A stretch of DNA of 64,000 bases from Mucilaginibacter agri (GTDB lineage: Bacteria > Bacteroidota > Bacteroidia > Sphingobacteriales > Sphingobacteriaceae): NCBI RefSeq assembly GCF_009928685.1, contig NZ_WWEO01000039.1, positions 238,911-302,910 on the forward strand. The letters are read 5' to 3'. Below the pieces are notes generated by a model that worked only from the letters and a program-made list of their open reading frames with translations, had not been told where the DNA came from and searched no databases. Shown here one piece after another: positions 1 through 9,189 of the stretch; the first letter of the stretch is position 1, and every line of letters starts with the position of its first letter. Both the position numbers and the translations under genes were made by a program.

Positions 1-378
1 ATTTTTCTGCGCTTTATCAACAGATATGTAACAAGGATCTGCTCCCTGTGATGATTGCTTATTGATAGCTTGCAATACCCCGGTTTTAGCATCGAAACTA
101 AATGAGCTAACGCCGCCGTCTTTGCCGTCTTCGTTTACAGCGTAAACAAATTTGTTATTACTGCTAACGCATAGGTATGATGGATTACTTGTTGCCACCT
201 GGCTCAGATAAGCCAATTTACCGGTTTCGGTATAAAAACGATATACATAAATGCCTTTACCTTCGCCTTTAGTGTAAGTGCCTATAACGAGGTCGTAAGT
301 TTTGGCGAGTGGTTTTTGCTTTTGGGCGTAAGTTAAACCCGATACCAGCAGGAGCGCGATAAACAGTAGTTTTTTCAT
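1..378 (-). CDS. Lactonase-family beta-propeller protein, 3' part outside window
   Basis: Reading the minus strand from the ATG at 378 gives 126 residues that run off the window edge. The first 18 residues are a signal peptide (MKKLLFIALLLVSGLTYAQ). The mature part contains LVIGTYTKGEGKGIYVY and a Y-L-S-Q-V-A blade followed by FVYAVNEDG, the blade pattern of the 6-phosphogluconolactonase-like seven-bladed propeller family (lactonase, PF10282). Secreted members in Bacteroidota are usually about 370 residues, so roughly two thirds is missing. The actual substrate of secreted members is often unknown, so the phosphogluconolactone reaction is not assumed. Confidence 0.8.
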   Translation of the reverse strand, partial: MKKLLFIALLLVSGLTYAQKQKPLAKTYDLVIGTYTKGEGKGIYVYRFYTETGKLAYLSQVATSNPSYLCVSSNNKFVYAVNEDGKDGGVSSFSFDAKTGVLQAINKQSSQGADPCYISVDKAQKN

Positions 379-478
379 AATGGTAATCTATTGATTAGTT
401 GCGCAAAATAGCAAAACATTGGTAAATAAAGCACTTGGTATTTGGAGATAATATATATCCGGTAATACTTCTCTACTG

Positions 479-558
479 CGTCATTGCGAGGTACGAAGCA
501 ATCGCGAACTATACAGAGCAGCTCTGCTTTTGGGGATTGCTTCGTACTCCGCAATGAC
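479..558. repeat. Interspersed inverted repeat (REP-like)
   Basis: Positions 480-503 and 535-558 are inverted repeats matching at 22 of 24 bases, starting GTCATTGCG and ending GAAGCAATC, separated by about 31 bases. It lies between two convergently or tandemly read minus-strand genes and contains no reading frame of note. This type of palindromic spacer element is frequent in Sphingobacteriaceae genomes. Confidence 0.75.
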
Positions 559-569
559 AATCGTATAAA

Positions 570-600
570 CAAAAATGCCCGGCATTTGCCGGGCATTTTA
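570..600 (-). terminator. Rho-independent terminator of rluB
   Basis: A perfect 13-bp stem (572-584 with 587-599, core GCCCGGC/GCCGGGC) with a two-base loop sits just after the rluB stop codon. It is followed on the minus strand by a T-rich run (TTTTTGTTT). The arms begin in A-runs, so it could work in both directions. Confidence 0.85.
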
Positions 601-605
601 ATATG

Positions 606-2060
606 TTAAACCAAATGTTTCAGTTGGATAACCTCTTTTTCATCGAGGAATCTCCAGCGTCCGCGTGGCAGGTCTTTTTTGGTAAGGTTGGCATAAACCG
701 AGCGATCGAGTTTTACAACTTCGTAGCCCAGGTGCTCGAATATACGGCGCACAATACGGTTACGTCCGCTGTGGATCTGAATGCCTACTTCTCTCTTGGT
801 ACCTCCGGCAACGTATGATACAGCGTCTGGTTTAATAAAGCCATCTTCCAGTTCAACGCCGAAGCCCAATTTATTTAAATCTCCCTGGGTTAAGCTTTTG
901 TCGAGCTCAACAAGATAAAGTTTCGAAATGTTGTTTTTGGGGTGGGATAGCTTGTCGGCCAAATCGCCGTCGTTGGTCATTAATAATAAACCCGTAGTGT
1001 TGCGGTCTAAACGGCCAACCGGATAAATGCGTTCTTTGCTGGCCTTTTCAACCAGGTGCATTACTGTGCGGCGTTCGTGAGGGTCTTCGGTAGTGGTAAT
1101 GTAGTCTTTGGGTTTGTTCAAGAGCACATAAACCATTTTCTCACGTTTCAGCGTTTCTCCATTGTAGCGGATCACATCTTTAGCCGGGTCAACTTTATGG
1201 CCTAGTTCAGATATCACTTCGCCGTTAACAGAAACTACACCAGCCATAATTAACTCATCGGCCTTACGGCGTGAACAGATACCGGCGTTAGAGATATAAC
1301 GGTTCAATCGCATTAAGCCATCGTCTTTGCTCGCAGGCGCAGCGCTTTGCTTTTTGCTTCTCATGGTCCTAACCGGTTTCTCGGTATCGCCACCAAATTC
1401 TGCCGAACGTGATTCACCTCGTTTTTCGTAAGATTTACTATAACCACGGTTGTCTTTATCCCTGAAATCTGGTCTATCTCCAGACGGGCGCTTAGTAAAG
1501 CTTTTTTCGCCAAATGCTGGCTTGTCAAAAGATTTGCGGGCTGGACGATCACCAAAAGGCTTATCTCCAAAAGATTTGCGTTGTGGGCGATCTCCGAAAG
1601 AAGGCTTGTCAGAACCGCCACGCTCCGGGCGGCCACTATACGGTCTGTCGGATGAACTGCGTTTAGGCCTATCGCCAAAAGGCTTGTCAGAACCACCGCG
1701 TTCAGGGCGACCACTGTATGGGCGGTCAGACGAACTGCGTTTTGGTCTGTCGCCAAAAGGTTTGTCGAATGAGCCTTGTGATGATTTGCTATTGTAAGGT
1801 CTGTCAGATGAAGTACCGCGAGATGGCCTGTCGCCAAACGGTCTATCTGTATTTCTTGGCGTATATGAACGTTCGCCCGTACCTTCGGATGTTTTAGGTC
1901 CGCGGCCTGGTCTTTGATCATTACTATTATTATTGAATTTGGGTGCTGAAGAGCGGGAACTTGAAGAACTGTTCCGGCCTTTATCTCCGCCCCTGGTATT
2001 TCTACCTGAAGGTCCTGATGGCTTGTCGTCGCGACTATTGCCTGGTTTTCTAAATACCAT
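606..2060 (-). CDS. rluB: 23S rRNA pseudouridine synthase RluB-type with long basic low-complexity N-terminus
   Basis: The enzyme converts a uridine of 23S rRNA to pseudouridine. An S4 RNA-binding domain covers residues 251-300 (RLNRYISNAGICSRRKADEL) and the RluA/RsuA catalytic motif GRLDRNTTGLLL puts the catalytic Asp at D352. The product is 484 residues against about 290 in E. coli: residues 1-245 are an Arg/Ser/Asp/Gly/Pro tail with repeats of the type FGDRPKRSSSDRPYSGRPE. The tail is disordered by composition and likely an additional RNA-contacting region. A promoter-like TACCTTTA lies at 2094-2101 on the minus strand. The terminator at 570-600 ends the transcript. Confidence 0.92.
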   Translation of the reverse strand: MVFRKPGNSRDDKPSGPSGRNTRGGDKGRNSSSSSRSSAPKFNNNSNDQRPGRGPKTSEGTGERSYTPRNTDRPFGDRPSRGTSSDRPYNSKSSQGSFDKPFGDRPKRSSSDRPYSGRPERGGSDKPFGDRPKRSSSDRPYSGRPERGGSDKPSFGDRPQRKSFGDKPFGDRPARKSFDKPAFGEKSFTKRPSGDRPDFRDKDNRGYSKSYEKRGESRSAEFGGDTEKPVRTMRSKKQSAAPASKDDGLMRLNRYISNAGICSRRKADELIMAGVVSVNGEVISELGHKVDPAKDVIRYNGETLKREKMVYVLLNKPKDYITTTEDPHERRTVMHLVEKASKERIYPVGRLDRNTTGLLLMTNDGDLADKLSHPKNNISKLYLVELDKSLTQGDLNKLGFGVELEDGFIKPDAVSYVAGGTKREVGIQIHSGRNRIVRRIFEHLGYEVVKLDRSVYANLTKKDLPRGRWRFLDEKEVIQLKHLV

Positions 2061-2180
2061 ATTTTTTTGTTTAACGCTATCTCAGCGGGAGGGTAAAGGT
2101 ACGATATTATATTAAAACTGAGAAAAAAAATTTAACAAAAAATCGGGGCGTACGATGCTTTAAAGTGCTGTTTTTAAAAG

Positions 2181-2198
2181 TTATCAACATGTTGATAA
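2181..2198. promoter_or_regulatory. 18-bp perfect palindrome made of two DnaA-box-like 9-mers
   Basis: TTATCAACATGTTGATAA reads the same on both strands. Each half is TTATCAACA, one base from the DnaA box TTATCCACA. It lies between divergent rluB and the transglycosylase gene, 23 bases upstream of the latter's promoter. It may be a DnaA site or the operator of an unknown dimeric regulator. Confidence 0.4.
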
Positions 2199-2220
2199 AC
2201 ACTAAGGGTTTGCCAAGTGG

Positions 2221-2250
2221 TTGATATTGTGATTAATATATGTACCTTTG
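2221..2250 (+). promoter_or_regulatory. Bacteroidota-type promoter of the transglycosylase gene
   Basis: TTG at 2221-2223 and TACCTTTG at 2243-2250 (consensus TAnnTTTG) are separated by 19 bases, the usual arrangement for the primary sigma factor of Bacteroidota. The start codon is 42 bases further on. Confidence 0.7.
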
Positions 2251-2291
2251 CCAACACATCTAACCTCGAATGTTGAATTAAACTAGATTGA

Positions 2292-3056
2292 ATGATTAAA
2301 AAACACTTAGTTACGTGCTCCGTAATATTGGTGTCGGTTGTCATTTTAAAACTGTTTGTCTGCAGTACAACTGAAAGAAAGAGTGCTATGAAAAGTACCC
2401 GGTTTGTGGGTTACTTAGCAGCTCGTACGGAAGTAAATGAAGGCTATAATTTTGCCGATGAATCAATGCCTGTTGCCAATAAAAGCGTAAACAGGAAGAT
2501 CAAAGTATCACTTTGGCGCCACAGCTACAATAGGGTAGGTTCTGTAGTGCTCCATCGCAAGGCCAGCGAAATTTTTCCAATAATTGAACCTATACTTAAG
2601 GTATATGGTATCCCCGAAGATTTTAAGTACATTCCGCTTGTAGAATCTGGTTTAAAATCGGGCACATCGCCAAAAGGCGCTGCTGGTTGGTGGCAATTTA
2701 TGCCGCAAACAGCCCGCGATTATGGGTTGAAAGTTAACAGTTCGAAAGATGAGCGCTTAAATCTGCGCAAATCTACCATCGCCGCGTGTAAATACCTGCG
2801 CGATCTGTATGGCGAACTAAATAACAATTGGACACTTGCCGCTGCCGCTTATAACGGTGGTTCGCCGAGGGTTCGTCACGCCATTAATCGCCAAAATAGA
2901 GGTAATTACTACCTAATGCACCTTAACCGCGAAACGGCAAGCTATGTTTACAAGCTTATTGCTATGAAAGAGGTTATTAAAAAACCTACCGAATACGGTT
3001 ATCACAACGTGTATGTATCTTATCCGCAACCTGCAGAATTGTTGGCTGTAAACTAA
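2292..3056 (+). CDS. Membrane-anchored lytic transglycosylase (SLT family)
   Basis: Cleaves peptidoglycan glycan strands in the periplasm. Residues 5-24 form a hydrophobic anchor or signal. The SLT domain spans about residues 95-225: YIPLVESG carries the catalytic Glu (E118), followed by SPKGAAGWWQFMPQTARDYG and the AAAYNGG motif. At 254 residues it is a short MltD-like enzyme without the LysM repeats found in longer relatives. It is a single-gene unit with its own promoter (2221-2250) and a terminator at 3082-3119. Confidence 0.88.
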   Translation: MIKKHLVTCSVILVSVVILKLFVCSTTERKSAMKSTRFVGYLAARTEVNEGYNFADESMPVANKSVNRKIKVSLWRHSYNRVGSVVLHRKASEIFPIIEPILKVYGIPEDFKYIPLVESGLKSGTSPKGAAGWWQFMPQTARDYGLKVNSSKDERLNLRKSTIAACKYLRDLYGELNNNWTLAAAAYNGGSPRVRHAINRQNRGNYYLMHLNRETASYVYKLIAMKEVIKKPTEYGYHNVYVSYPQPAELLAVN

Positions 3057-3081
3057 GAGTAAAATTATTACGGAGCATTTG

Positions 3082-3119
3082 AAGGTCGCTTTGTCACTTG
3101 GGCAAAGCGACCTTTTTTG
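3082..3119 (+). terminator. Terminator of the lytic transglycosylase gene
   Basis: Stem AAGGTCGCTTTG (3082-3093) pairs with CAAAGCGACCTT (3103-3114) and is followed by a run of T. Confidence 0.9.
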
Positions 3120-3129
3120 TGTATATTTG
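3098..3129 (+). promoter_or_regulatory. Candidate uvrA promoter
   Basis: TATATTTG at 3122-3129 matches TAnnTTTG. A TTG at 3098-3100 lies 21 bases upstream, inside the preceding terminator. The leader to the uvrA ATG would be about 75 bases. The -33 match is weak. Confidence 0.45.
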
Positions 3130-3209
3130 TGCCTCTTTTTCTGCTATTTACAGCAGGTTGAAAAACCAGGTTGCAAAGGCAGTGTTACTTAGTTTCCTGA
3201 CATAAATTT

Positions 3210-6053
3210 ATGAATCAAAACACGGTAGATCTGGGCGAGCAAAGTGCAGTTGAAGTTTTCGGAGCCCGGGTACATAACCTAAAAAATATAGATGTTTCTT
3301 TCCCTCGTAATAAGCTGGTTGTTATAACCGGATTGAGCGGTAGTGGAAAATCATCGCTGGCATTTGATACCATTTATGCCGAAGGGCAGCGCCGTTATAT
3401 GGAAACATTTTCGGCCTACTCGCGCCAGTTTATGGGTGGCATGGAACGGCCAGATGTGGATAAGGTATCTGGCCTTAGTCCGGTAATTGCCATTGAGCAA
3501 AAAACCACTAGTAAAAACCCGCGCTCTACGGTAGGGACTATTACGGAAATCTACGATTTTATGCGCTTGCTTTTTGCGCGCGCCGGCGAAGCTTATTCGT
3601 ATGTGACGGGCGAAAAGATGGAACGTATGTCTGAAGATCAGATCTACAATACTATTCTTAACAAATTCGACGGGCAGCCTGTTAATATATTAGCGCCGGT
3701 AGTAAAAGGCCGCAAGGGGCATTACCGCGAATTGTTTGAACAAATCCGTAAGCAAGGTTTCTTAAAAGTTTGGGTTGACGGCGCCATTGTAGATGTTGAA
3801 CCCAAAATGCAAGTAGATCGCTACAAGATCCACGATATTGATATTGTGGTAGACCGTTTGGTGGTTACCGAAAAAGACAGCAAACGCTTATACACTTCTA
3901 TACAATCGGCGCTTAAAACAGCAAAGGGTATTATTCGTGTAAGCGATAAGGATGGTAATGTATCATACTTCAGTAAGTTTCTGATGGACCCGGTTTCGGG
4001 TATCTCTTACGACGAGCCTCAGCCAAATACATTTTCTTTTAACTCGCCTTATGGTGCGTGTGAGAAATGCGATGGTTTGGGCTACATTTTCGAAGTTGAT
4101 GAACATTCGGTTATCCCAAATCCTAAGTTGAGCATTATCAACGGCGGTTTAGCCCCAATAGGAGAGTACCGTGATACCTGGATCTTCCAGGTGTTAAAGG
4201 CCTTGGGTAAGAAATACGATTTCTCCCTGTCTGTGCCAATTGAGAAGATTCCGCGCGAGAAACTTGACATTATCCTCAATGGTTCACACGAGATCATCAC
4301 GGTTGCGGTTGAATACAATAAATGGAACGTACAAAACTATCAGGTTACGTTTGATGGTATTATCCGCATGCTCGAAGAGCAGCAGGAAAAGCGCAGCGAA
4401 GAGATCTCTGATGATATGGAGGCTTACCGTGTGCTTAAAACCTGCCCGGTTTGCGAAGGTGCCCGTTTAAAGAAAGAGTCGCTGAATTTTAAAGTCGACA
4501 ACAAGAATATCTTCGAGTTGGCTACCATGGATATCACCACCCTGCAACAATGGTTTGAAGGGTTGGAAGATCGTTTCAGCGATCGTCAGAATATCATCGG
4601 TAAGGAGATCCTAAAAGAAATTCGTGCACGTATCGGCTTTTTGCTTGATGTTGGTTTAAGCTATTTGACGCTTGATCGTACGGCGCGTACCCTCTCTGGT
4701 GGTGAGGCGCAACGTATCCGTTTGGCTACACAGATTGGATCGCAGTTAATGAATGTGATGTACATTCTGGATGAGCCAAGTATCGGTTTGCATCAACGCG
4801 ATAACGATCGCTTAATAAACGCGCTGAAAAACCTGCGCGACTTAGGTAACACGGTTTTAGTTGTTGAGCACGATAAAGACATGATACTCGAGGCCGACTA
4901 TGTGATTGACATGGGGCCGTCGGCAGGTGTACACGGCGGTGAAATTGTTGCCGAAGGCACCCCGGCAGAGTTAATGGCCAAGCATACCCTTACTACGCAG
5001 TATTTGAACGGCGAGCGCGAAATTGCCATCCCTAAAAAGCGTCGCGAAGGTAATGGCAAAACCCTGGCATTAAAAAATGCTACCGGACATAACCTTAAAA
5101 ATGTATCGGTTACTTTTCCCCTGGGTAAGCTGATTGGCATAACCGGAGTGTCGGGTAGCGGTAAATCGAGTTTAATTACCGAGACCTTATATCCGGTATT
5201 GAACCACCATTTCTTTAGGGCTAAAAAGCATCCACTTCCGTATAAGAAAATTGAAGGGTTAGAGCATATCGACAAGGTGATCGAGATTGATCAAACACCA
5301 ATTGGTCGTACACCACGTTCAAATCCGGCTACGTATACTGGTGTGTTCTCAGATATACGCAATCTGTACGTTGCGCTGCCAGAATCAAAGATCCGTGGGT
5401 ATAAACCAGGTCGTTTTTCCTTCAATGTAAAGGGTGGCCGTTGCGAAACCTGTCAGGGCGCAGGTATGAAGCTGATAGAGATGAACTTTTTGCCAGATGT
5501 ACATGTGCCTTGCGAAGAGTGCGGCGGCAAACGTTACAACCGTGAAACCCTGGAAGTACGTTACCGCGGCAAATCCATCAGCGATGTGCTGGATATGAGT
5601 ATTGAGGACGCTACAGTATTTTTTGAGCATATCCCATCTATCTACCGTAAGGTTAGGACTTTGAATGATGTTGGCTTAGGTTATATTACGCTTGGACAAT
5701 CGTCACTAACACTATCTGGCGGTGAAGCACAGCGCGTAAAATTGGCTACCGAGCTTTCGAAAAAGGATACCGGCAACACATTTTATATTTTAGATGAACC
5801 TACCACCGGTCTGCACTTTGAAGATATTAACGTGCTCTTGGGCGTATTAAACCAATTGGTAGATAAAGGTAACACGGTACTAGTTATCGAGCACAACCTC
5901 GACGTAATTAAAGTGGTTGACCACGTCATCGACCTTGGCCCCGAAGGTGGCTCAGGCGGTGGTACTATTTTATTCTCGGGCACACCAGAAGGTTTGTGCA
6001 AGGTAAAAGAGAGTTTTACAGGTAAGTTTTTGGCTAAGGAGATGAAGTTGTAA
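3210..6053 (+). CDS. uvrA: UvrABC excinuclease subunit A
   Basis: DNA damage recognition ATPase of nucleotide excision repair, cytoplasmic. The 947-residue length fits UvrA. Both ABC modules are complete: Walker [14 protein letters not shown] at 41-53 and [11 protein letters not shown] near 646, with signatures [12 protein letters not shown] (near 496) and [12 protein letters not shown] (near 837). The C-terminal zinc finger CETCQGAG...CEECGG (near 747) is intact. In the first zinc finger only the second pair (CEKCDGLG, near 285) is present; the position of the first CxxC reads [12 protein letters not shown], so that finger is degenerate. It stands alone between terminators. Confidence 0.97.
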   Translation: MNQNTVDLGEQSAVEVFGARVHNLKNIDVSFPRNKLVVITGLSGSGKSSLAFDTIYAEGQRRYMETFSAYSRQFMGGMERPDVDKVSGLSPVIAIEQKTTSKNPRSTVGTITEIYDFMRLLFARAGEAYSYVTGEKMERMSEDQIYNTILNKFDGQPVNILAPVVKGRKGHYRELFEQIRKQGFLKVWVDGAIVDVEPKMQVDRYKIHDIDIVVDRLVVTEKDSKRLYTSIQSALKTAKGIIRVSDKDGNVSYFSKFLMDPVSGISYDEPQPNTFSFNSPYGACEKCDGLGYIFEVDEHSVIPNPKLSIINGGLAPIGEYRDTWIFQVLKALGKKYDFSLSVPIEKIPREKLDIILNGSHEIITVAVEYNKWNVQNYQVTFDGIIRMLEEQQEKRSEEISDDMEAYRVLKTCPVCEGARLKKESLNFKVDNKNIFELATMDITTLQQWFEGLEDRFSDRQNIIGKEILKEIRARIGFLLDVGLSYLTLDRTARTLSGGEAQRIRLATQIGSQLMNVMYILDEPSIGLHQRDNDRLINALKNLRDLGNTVLVVEHDKDMILEADYVIDMGPSAGVHGGEIVAEGTPAELMAKHTLTTQYLNGEREIAIPKKRREGNGKTLALKNATGHNLKNVSVTFPLGKLIGITGVSGSGKSSLITETLYPVLNHHFFRAKKHPLPYKKIEGLEHIDKVIEIDQTPIGRTPRSNPATYTGVFSDIRNLYVALPESKIRGYKPGRFSFNVKGGRCETCQGAGMKLIEMNFLPDVHVPCEECGGKRYNRETLEVRYRGKSISDVLDMSIEDATVFFEHIPSIYRKVRTLNDVGLGYITLGQSSLTLSGGEAQRVKLATELSKKDTGNTFYILDEPTTGLHFEDINVLLGVLNQLVDKGNTVLVIEHNLDVIKVVDHVIDLGPEGGSGGGTILFSGTPEGLCKVKESFTGKFLAKEMKL

Positions 6054-6096
6054 GAAGAGAATCAAGAATCGAGAGTCAAGAATCAAGAATTACAGT

Positions 6097-6126
6097 AAAA
6101 GGCCGTCGCATACGATGGCCTTTTTT
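6097..6126 (+). terminator. uvrA terminator
   Basis: AAGGCCGTCG and the matching arm CGATGGCCTT enclose CATA and are followed by TTTTTT. Just upstream lies a short direct repetition of the unit AATCAAGA. Confidence 0.85.
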
Positions 6127-6492
6127 ATGTTAACTGTCGTCGCAAGGAATCGGGCAATCTTGTATATATCCTATTTGCGTAGATACGTGTTTGTTTCGTC
6201 AATCCTCTTAACAATTTATCAGATTTTTATCGAGAGTGATGGCCTAGACGCAAAAGCGTGGCCGTGTTGTAGCCCTGTGTGATGGAGCTTTTTTGCGTCT
6301 TGATTTTTTGCTTACTTTTGGATCAAGCCAAAAGTAACTAGGCCTCCGAGGCTATGAGCGGACTACCGATAATAAACCAATACTGATAAAATAACTGCAC
6401 TGTAGCAACAATTGCTTAATAGTCATCACCCACCCGTCAACAAATCTTCCATCATCTTAAACAAAAACCATAATTGTTACTTTTAAACAATT
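6127..6492. other. Gene-free spacer with a hairpin repeat
   Basis: No convincing reading frame is seen. The stretch 6240-6345 holds a GC-richer block with a perfect 10-bp hairpin (TTACTTTTGG at 6312-6321, CCAAAAGTAA at 6328-6337, loop ATCAAG). Its TACTTTT...AAAAGTA arms resemble the hairpin in the repeats at 20133-20400 and 63311-64000, but the surrounding sequence differs. Confidence 0.5.
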
Positions 6493-8019
6493 ATGCAGCC
6501 ATTACTTACCGCCCGACAAATTCACGAAGGAGATAGTTATACCATTGCCCACGAACCAATATCATCGGTTGATTTGATGGAACGTGCGGCTAAAGCTTTT
6601 GTTAAGGCATTTACAGAGCATTACAGCAACACAGCTCAGTCTGTTATTATTTATTGCGGCACTGGCAATAATGGGGGCGATGGATTAGCTATAGCAAGAA
6701 TCCTAAACGAGCAGGAAGGGTATCACAAGGTAAGCGTTAAAATTGCCCGATTTTCTGAAAAAGCATCGGATGATTTTAATGTCAATCTTCAACGGCTGCG
6801 GCATACAGAAGTCCCGGTAAGTGAGTTTAAAACTGCTGACGAACTGGGTTTAGAATCAGCGGAAATTATCATTGATGCTTTGTTAGGTAATGGACTGAAC
6901 AAGCCATTGGAAGGTGAGTACCAAAAACTGGTGCATCAGATTAACGAATGGAAAAAAACAGTAGTTGCCGTTGATGTACCAACGGGTTTTGCCGGAGAGG
7001 GGGAGATAGACTCTGAGGCGACTATGATTAAGGCAGAACTCACGATTACATTTCAGCAACCCAAAATCAACTTTTTGCTTCCGGAATCTAAATATGCACT
7101 TAAAAATTGGCTGGCTGTAGATATTGGTATAGATGGTGAGTTTACTCAACAACTTAATTCTCCTTATCAGTATGTAGAAGAGTCGGACATAATATACATG
7201 CTAAAACCACGCGAACGGTTCAGTAACAAGGGAACTTACGGTCACGCGTTAATAGTAGCCGGACAGGCTAAAACGATGGGTGCTGCCTTGCTTTGCGCGT
7301 CGGCGTGTGTACAAACTGGGGCTGGTTTAACTACTGCCTGCATCCCACAGGCCGGCTTAACGGCACTTAATTGCTATATGCCCGAAATTATGGCCATTGT
7401 TCGCGAAGGTAACGGAACGCCCGAAATAGATTGGTCTAAATTCAGCACGATGGGCATTGGCCCGGGTTTGGGCAAAGACGATAGTTCTTTGGCCTTGTTA
7501 ACGGCTATACTAACTAATTATACCAAACCGGTTGTAGTAGATGCTGACGCATTAAATATACTGGCCGAACACAGGCCATTATGGGCATGTGTGCCCAAAG
7601 GGAGCATATTAACACCACACATGAAGGAGTTCGATCGTTTATTTGGCGAACATAAAAACTGGTGGCAGCGCACGCAAACTGCTTTACAGAAAGTTCAGGA
7701 GTTACAAATATGCATTATACTTAAAAATGATTATACCATTATTGCCACGCCGGAAGGCAAGCTTTATTTTAACTCAACAAGTAATGCGGCTATGGCAACG
7801 GGTGGAATGGGCGATGTGCTTACAGGAATTATCACAGCGCTGCTGGCACAGAAATACACACCTGCTGAGGCTTGCATTGCAGGTGTGTATCTACACGGAA
7901 TGGCTGGTGATGATTTAGCTTTGCCTAATAAATTAATGGTGGTTTTGCCCGAAAAGGTGACGGCGCAGTTGCCTGCGAGTATGGGAGCGCTGATGGCGAA
8001 AAAAATAAGCGGTTTTTAG
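6493..8019 (+). CDS. nnr: Bifunctional NAD(P)HX epimerase / ADP-dependent dehydratase
   Basis: Repairs hydrated NAD(P)H. The N-terminal YjeF_N epimerase domain (about 1-215) has the GTGNNGGDGL motif at 56-65 and VDVPTGF. The C-terminal carbohydrate-kinase-like dehydratase domain (about 225-500) has KGTYGHALIVAG, GPGLGKD, VVDADALN and GTGGMGDVLTGI. The length of 508 residues equals that of the E. coli fusion. The start is the ATG 15 bases after an AT-rich leader. An imperfect hairpin (8007-8016 with 8026-8035) spans the stop codon and may act as a weak terminator. Confidence 0.95.
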   Translation: MQPLLTARQIHEGDSYTIAHEPISSVDLMERAAKAFVKAFTEHYSNTAQSVIIYCGTGNNGGDGLAIARILNEQEGYHKVSVKIARFSEKASDDFNVNLQRLRHTEVPVSEFKTADELGLESAEIIIDALLGNGLNKPLEGEYQKLVHQINEWKKTVVAVDVPTGFAGEGEIDSEATMIKAELTITFQQPKINFLLPESKYALKNWLAVDIGIDGEFTQQLNSPYQYVEESDIIYMLKPRERFSNKGTYGHALIVAGQAKTMGAALLCASACVQTGAGLTTACIPQAGLTALNCYMPEIMAIVREGNGTPEIDWSKFSTMGIGPGLGKDDSSLALLTAILTNYTKPVVVDADALNILAEHRPLWACVPKGSILTPHMKEFDRLFGEHKNWWQRTQTALQKVQELQICIILKNDYTIIATPEGKLYFNSTSNAAMATGGMGDVLTGIITALLAQKYTPAEACIAGVYLHGMAGDDLALPNKLMVVLPEKVTAQLPASMGALMAKKISGF

Positions 8020-8035
8020 TATTGGAAAACCGCTT

Positions 8036-8351
8036 GTTCTAACTAACTGACCATAAAGAACAAATACTGGATATAAGATGTTGCTAACTACCTAAAAGTT
8101 ACAACAATATTAAAAAATATTAACTCTGTATATTTAGTAGTATTTGCTTTATTGTTAGTAATGTGCTGCTAAACAGTTTAATGTGCAGGTTAATATATCT
8201 TTTTATAGAACAACATTCTTGCTTGCTGTAAATAAGGCAAATTAAGTTTTTGCATTTTTTCTTAAAAAATCTTCTCCGATAACAATAAATTAATCAAAAA
8301 AGGCCCGAAGTGATTTACTCCGGACCTTTCCTTTATGTTGTTTTTTATATT
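8036..8351. other. AT-rich spacer between convergent genes
   Basis: The stretch is rich in A and T and shows no reading frame of interest. It contains the minus-strand terminator described at 8298-8330 and nothing else recognised. Confidence 0.5.
8298..8330 (-). terminator. Terminator of the sigma/anti-sigma operon
   Basis: Imperfect stem AAAGGCCCGA / TCCGGACCTTT flanks TTTAC. On the minus strand it is followed by TTTTTGATTAATTT. It lies about 20 bases after the anti-sigma stop codon. Confidence 0.7.
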
Positions 8352-9188
8352 TTATTCTGTTTTACCAACCAACATCAGGTTGTCCATTGTTGGGGTTGGT
8401 TGTCCGCCGCGAGGTTCCAGTGTTACTGCAAACGCTTGTGCACGGTCTATAGATTTCATCTGGATCATTCCTGTGCTATCGTTAGTTGCGTTAAACACAC
8501 CCAGATCAATCGGCTTGCCATCAACCAATGCCCACAGTTGGTATGAGTGCTGATCATCGTTAGCAGGAAGCTTCATACGGCTTAGATCAATCATCACTTG
8601 CTGCTTACTTGGGCTCCAGGCAACAGCCAGTGCCGACTTAGGCGACTTAGGTGTACCATCCAGTTTAATGATCTTAAATGATGGATCGCGGAATATATGT
8701 AACTGATGATCCATCAGGTTAACACGGTTGCTAAACTTCTGGGTTTGCAATTCCATGGTAACCAATTGCGAATTTACATTCTCCAGTTTATTATAAATAG
8801 CAAACAAAGTGGCAACGCTTAATATCAACAACGCCAGGCAAGCTGCAAAAGCATATTTATAAAAATTAATGCTTTTTTGCTGTGCCAATTCAATCACTTT
8901 TGCCTCTTGTTTTTCAGTGGCATGTGTTGTTCGTGGTTTAAAAGTGCGATCATCACCCAGGTTGGTTACTAAGGAGTTGAGCACCTTGTCGCGCAAATTG
9001 TCAGAAGGTTCTATCGCATTAAACACCGCATATAACTCCATCGACTTTTCTATCGCATCAAGCTCAGCCTTAATAGCCGGATGCTGTAAAGCCATCTCTT
9101 CCACCTGGTGCTTTTCGCTTGGGTTTACTTCACCCAAAACGTATAGCTCAAGTATCCCTGATTCCATATATGCTTTTACGTCTTCCAA
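8352..9188 (-). CDS. RskA-like membrane anti-sigma factor
   Basis: Predicted to hold the adjacent ECF sigma factor at the inner membrane. Residues 1-75 form a cytosolic anti-sigma domain (ESGILELYVLGEVNPSEKHQ is typical of the RskA N-terminus). One transmembrane helix spans about 112-133, followed by a coiled stretch and a periplasmic RskA C-terminal domain (about 165-275, LDGTPKSPKSALAVAWSPSK and YQLWALVDGKPIDLGVF). It starts one base after the sigma gene stop, so the pair is translationally linked. Release is probably by regulated proteolysis, as in the family; the trigger is unknown. Confidence 0.88.
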   Translation of the reverse strand: MEDVKAYMESGILELYVLGEVNPSEKHQVEEMALQHPAIKAELDAIEKSMELYAVFNAIEPSDNLRDKVLNSLVTNLGDDRTFKPRTTHATEKQEAKVIELAQQKSINFYKYAFAACLALLILSVATLFAIYNKLENVNSQLVTMELQTQKFSNRVNLMDHQLHIFRDPSFKIIKLDGTPKSPKSALAVAWSPSKQQVMIDLSRMKLPANDDQHSYQLWALVDGKPIDLGVFNATNDSTGMIQMKSIDRAQAFAVTLEPRGGQPTPTMDNLMLVGKTE

Positions 9189-9189
9189 T

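Noticed and set aside
1361..1921. Long second frame and an antisense frame inside the rluB tail region
   Set aside because: Both are side effects of the repetitive codons of the Arg/Ser-rich tail; no independent start, motif or promoter supports them.
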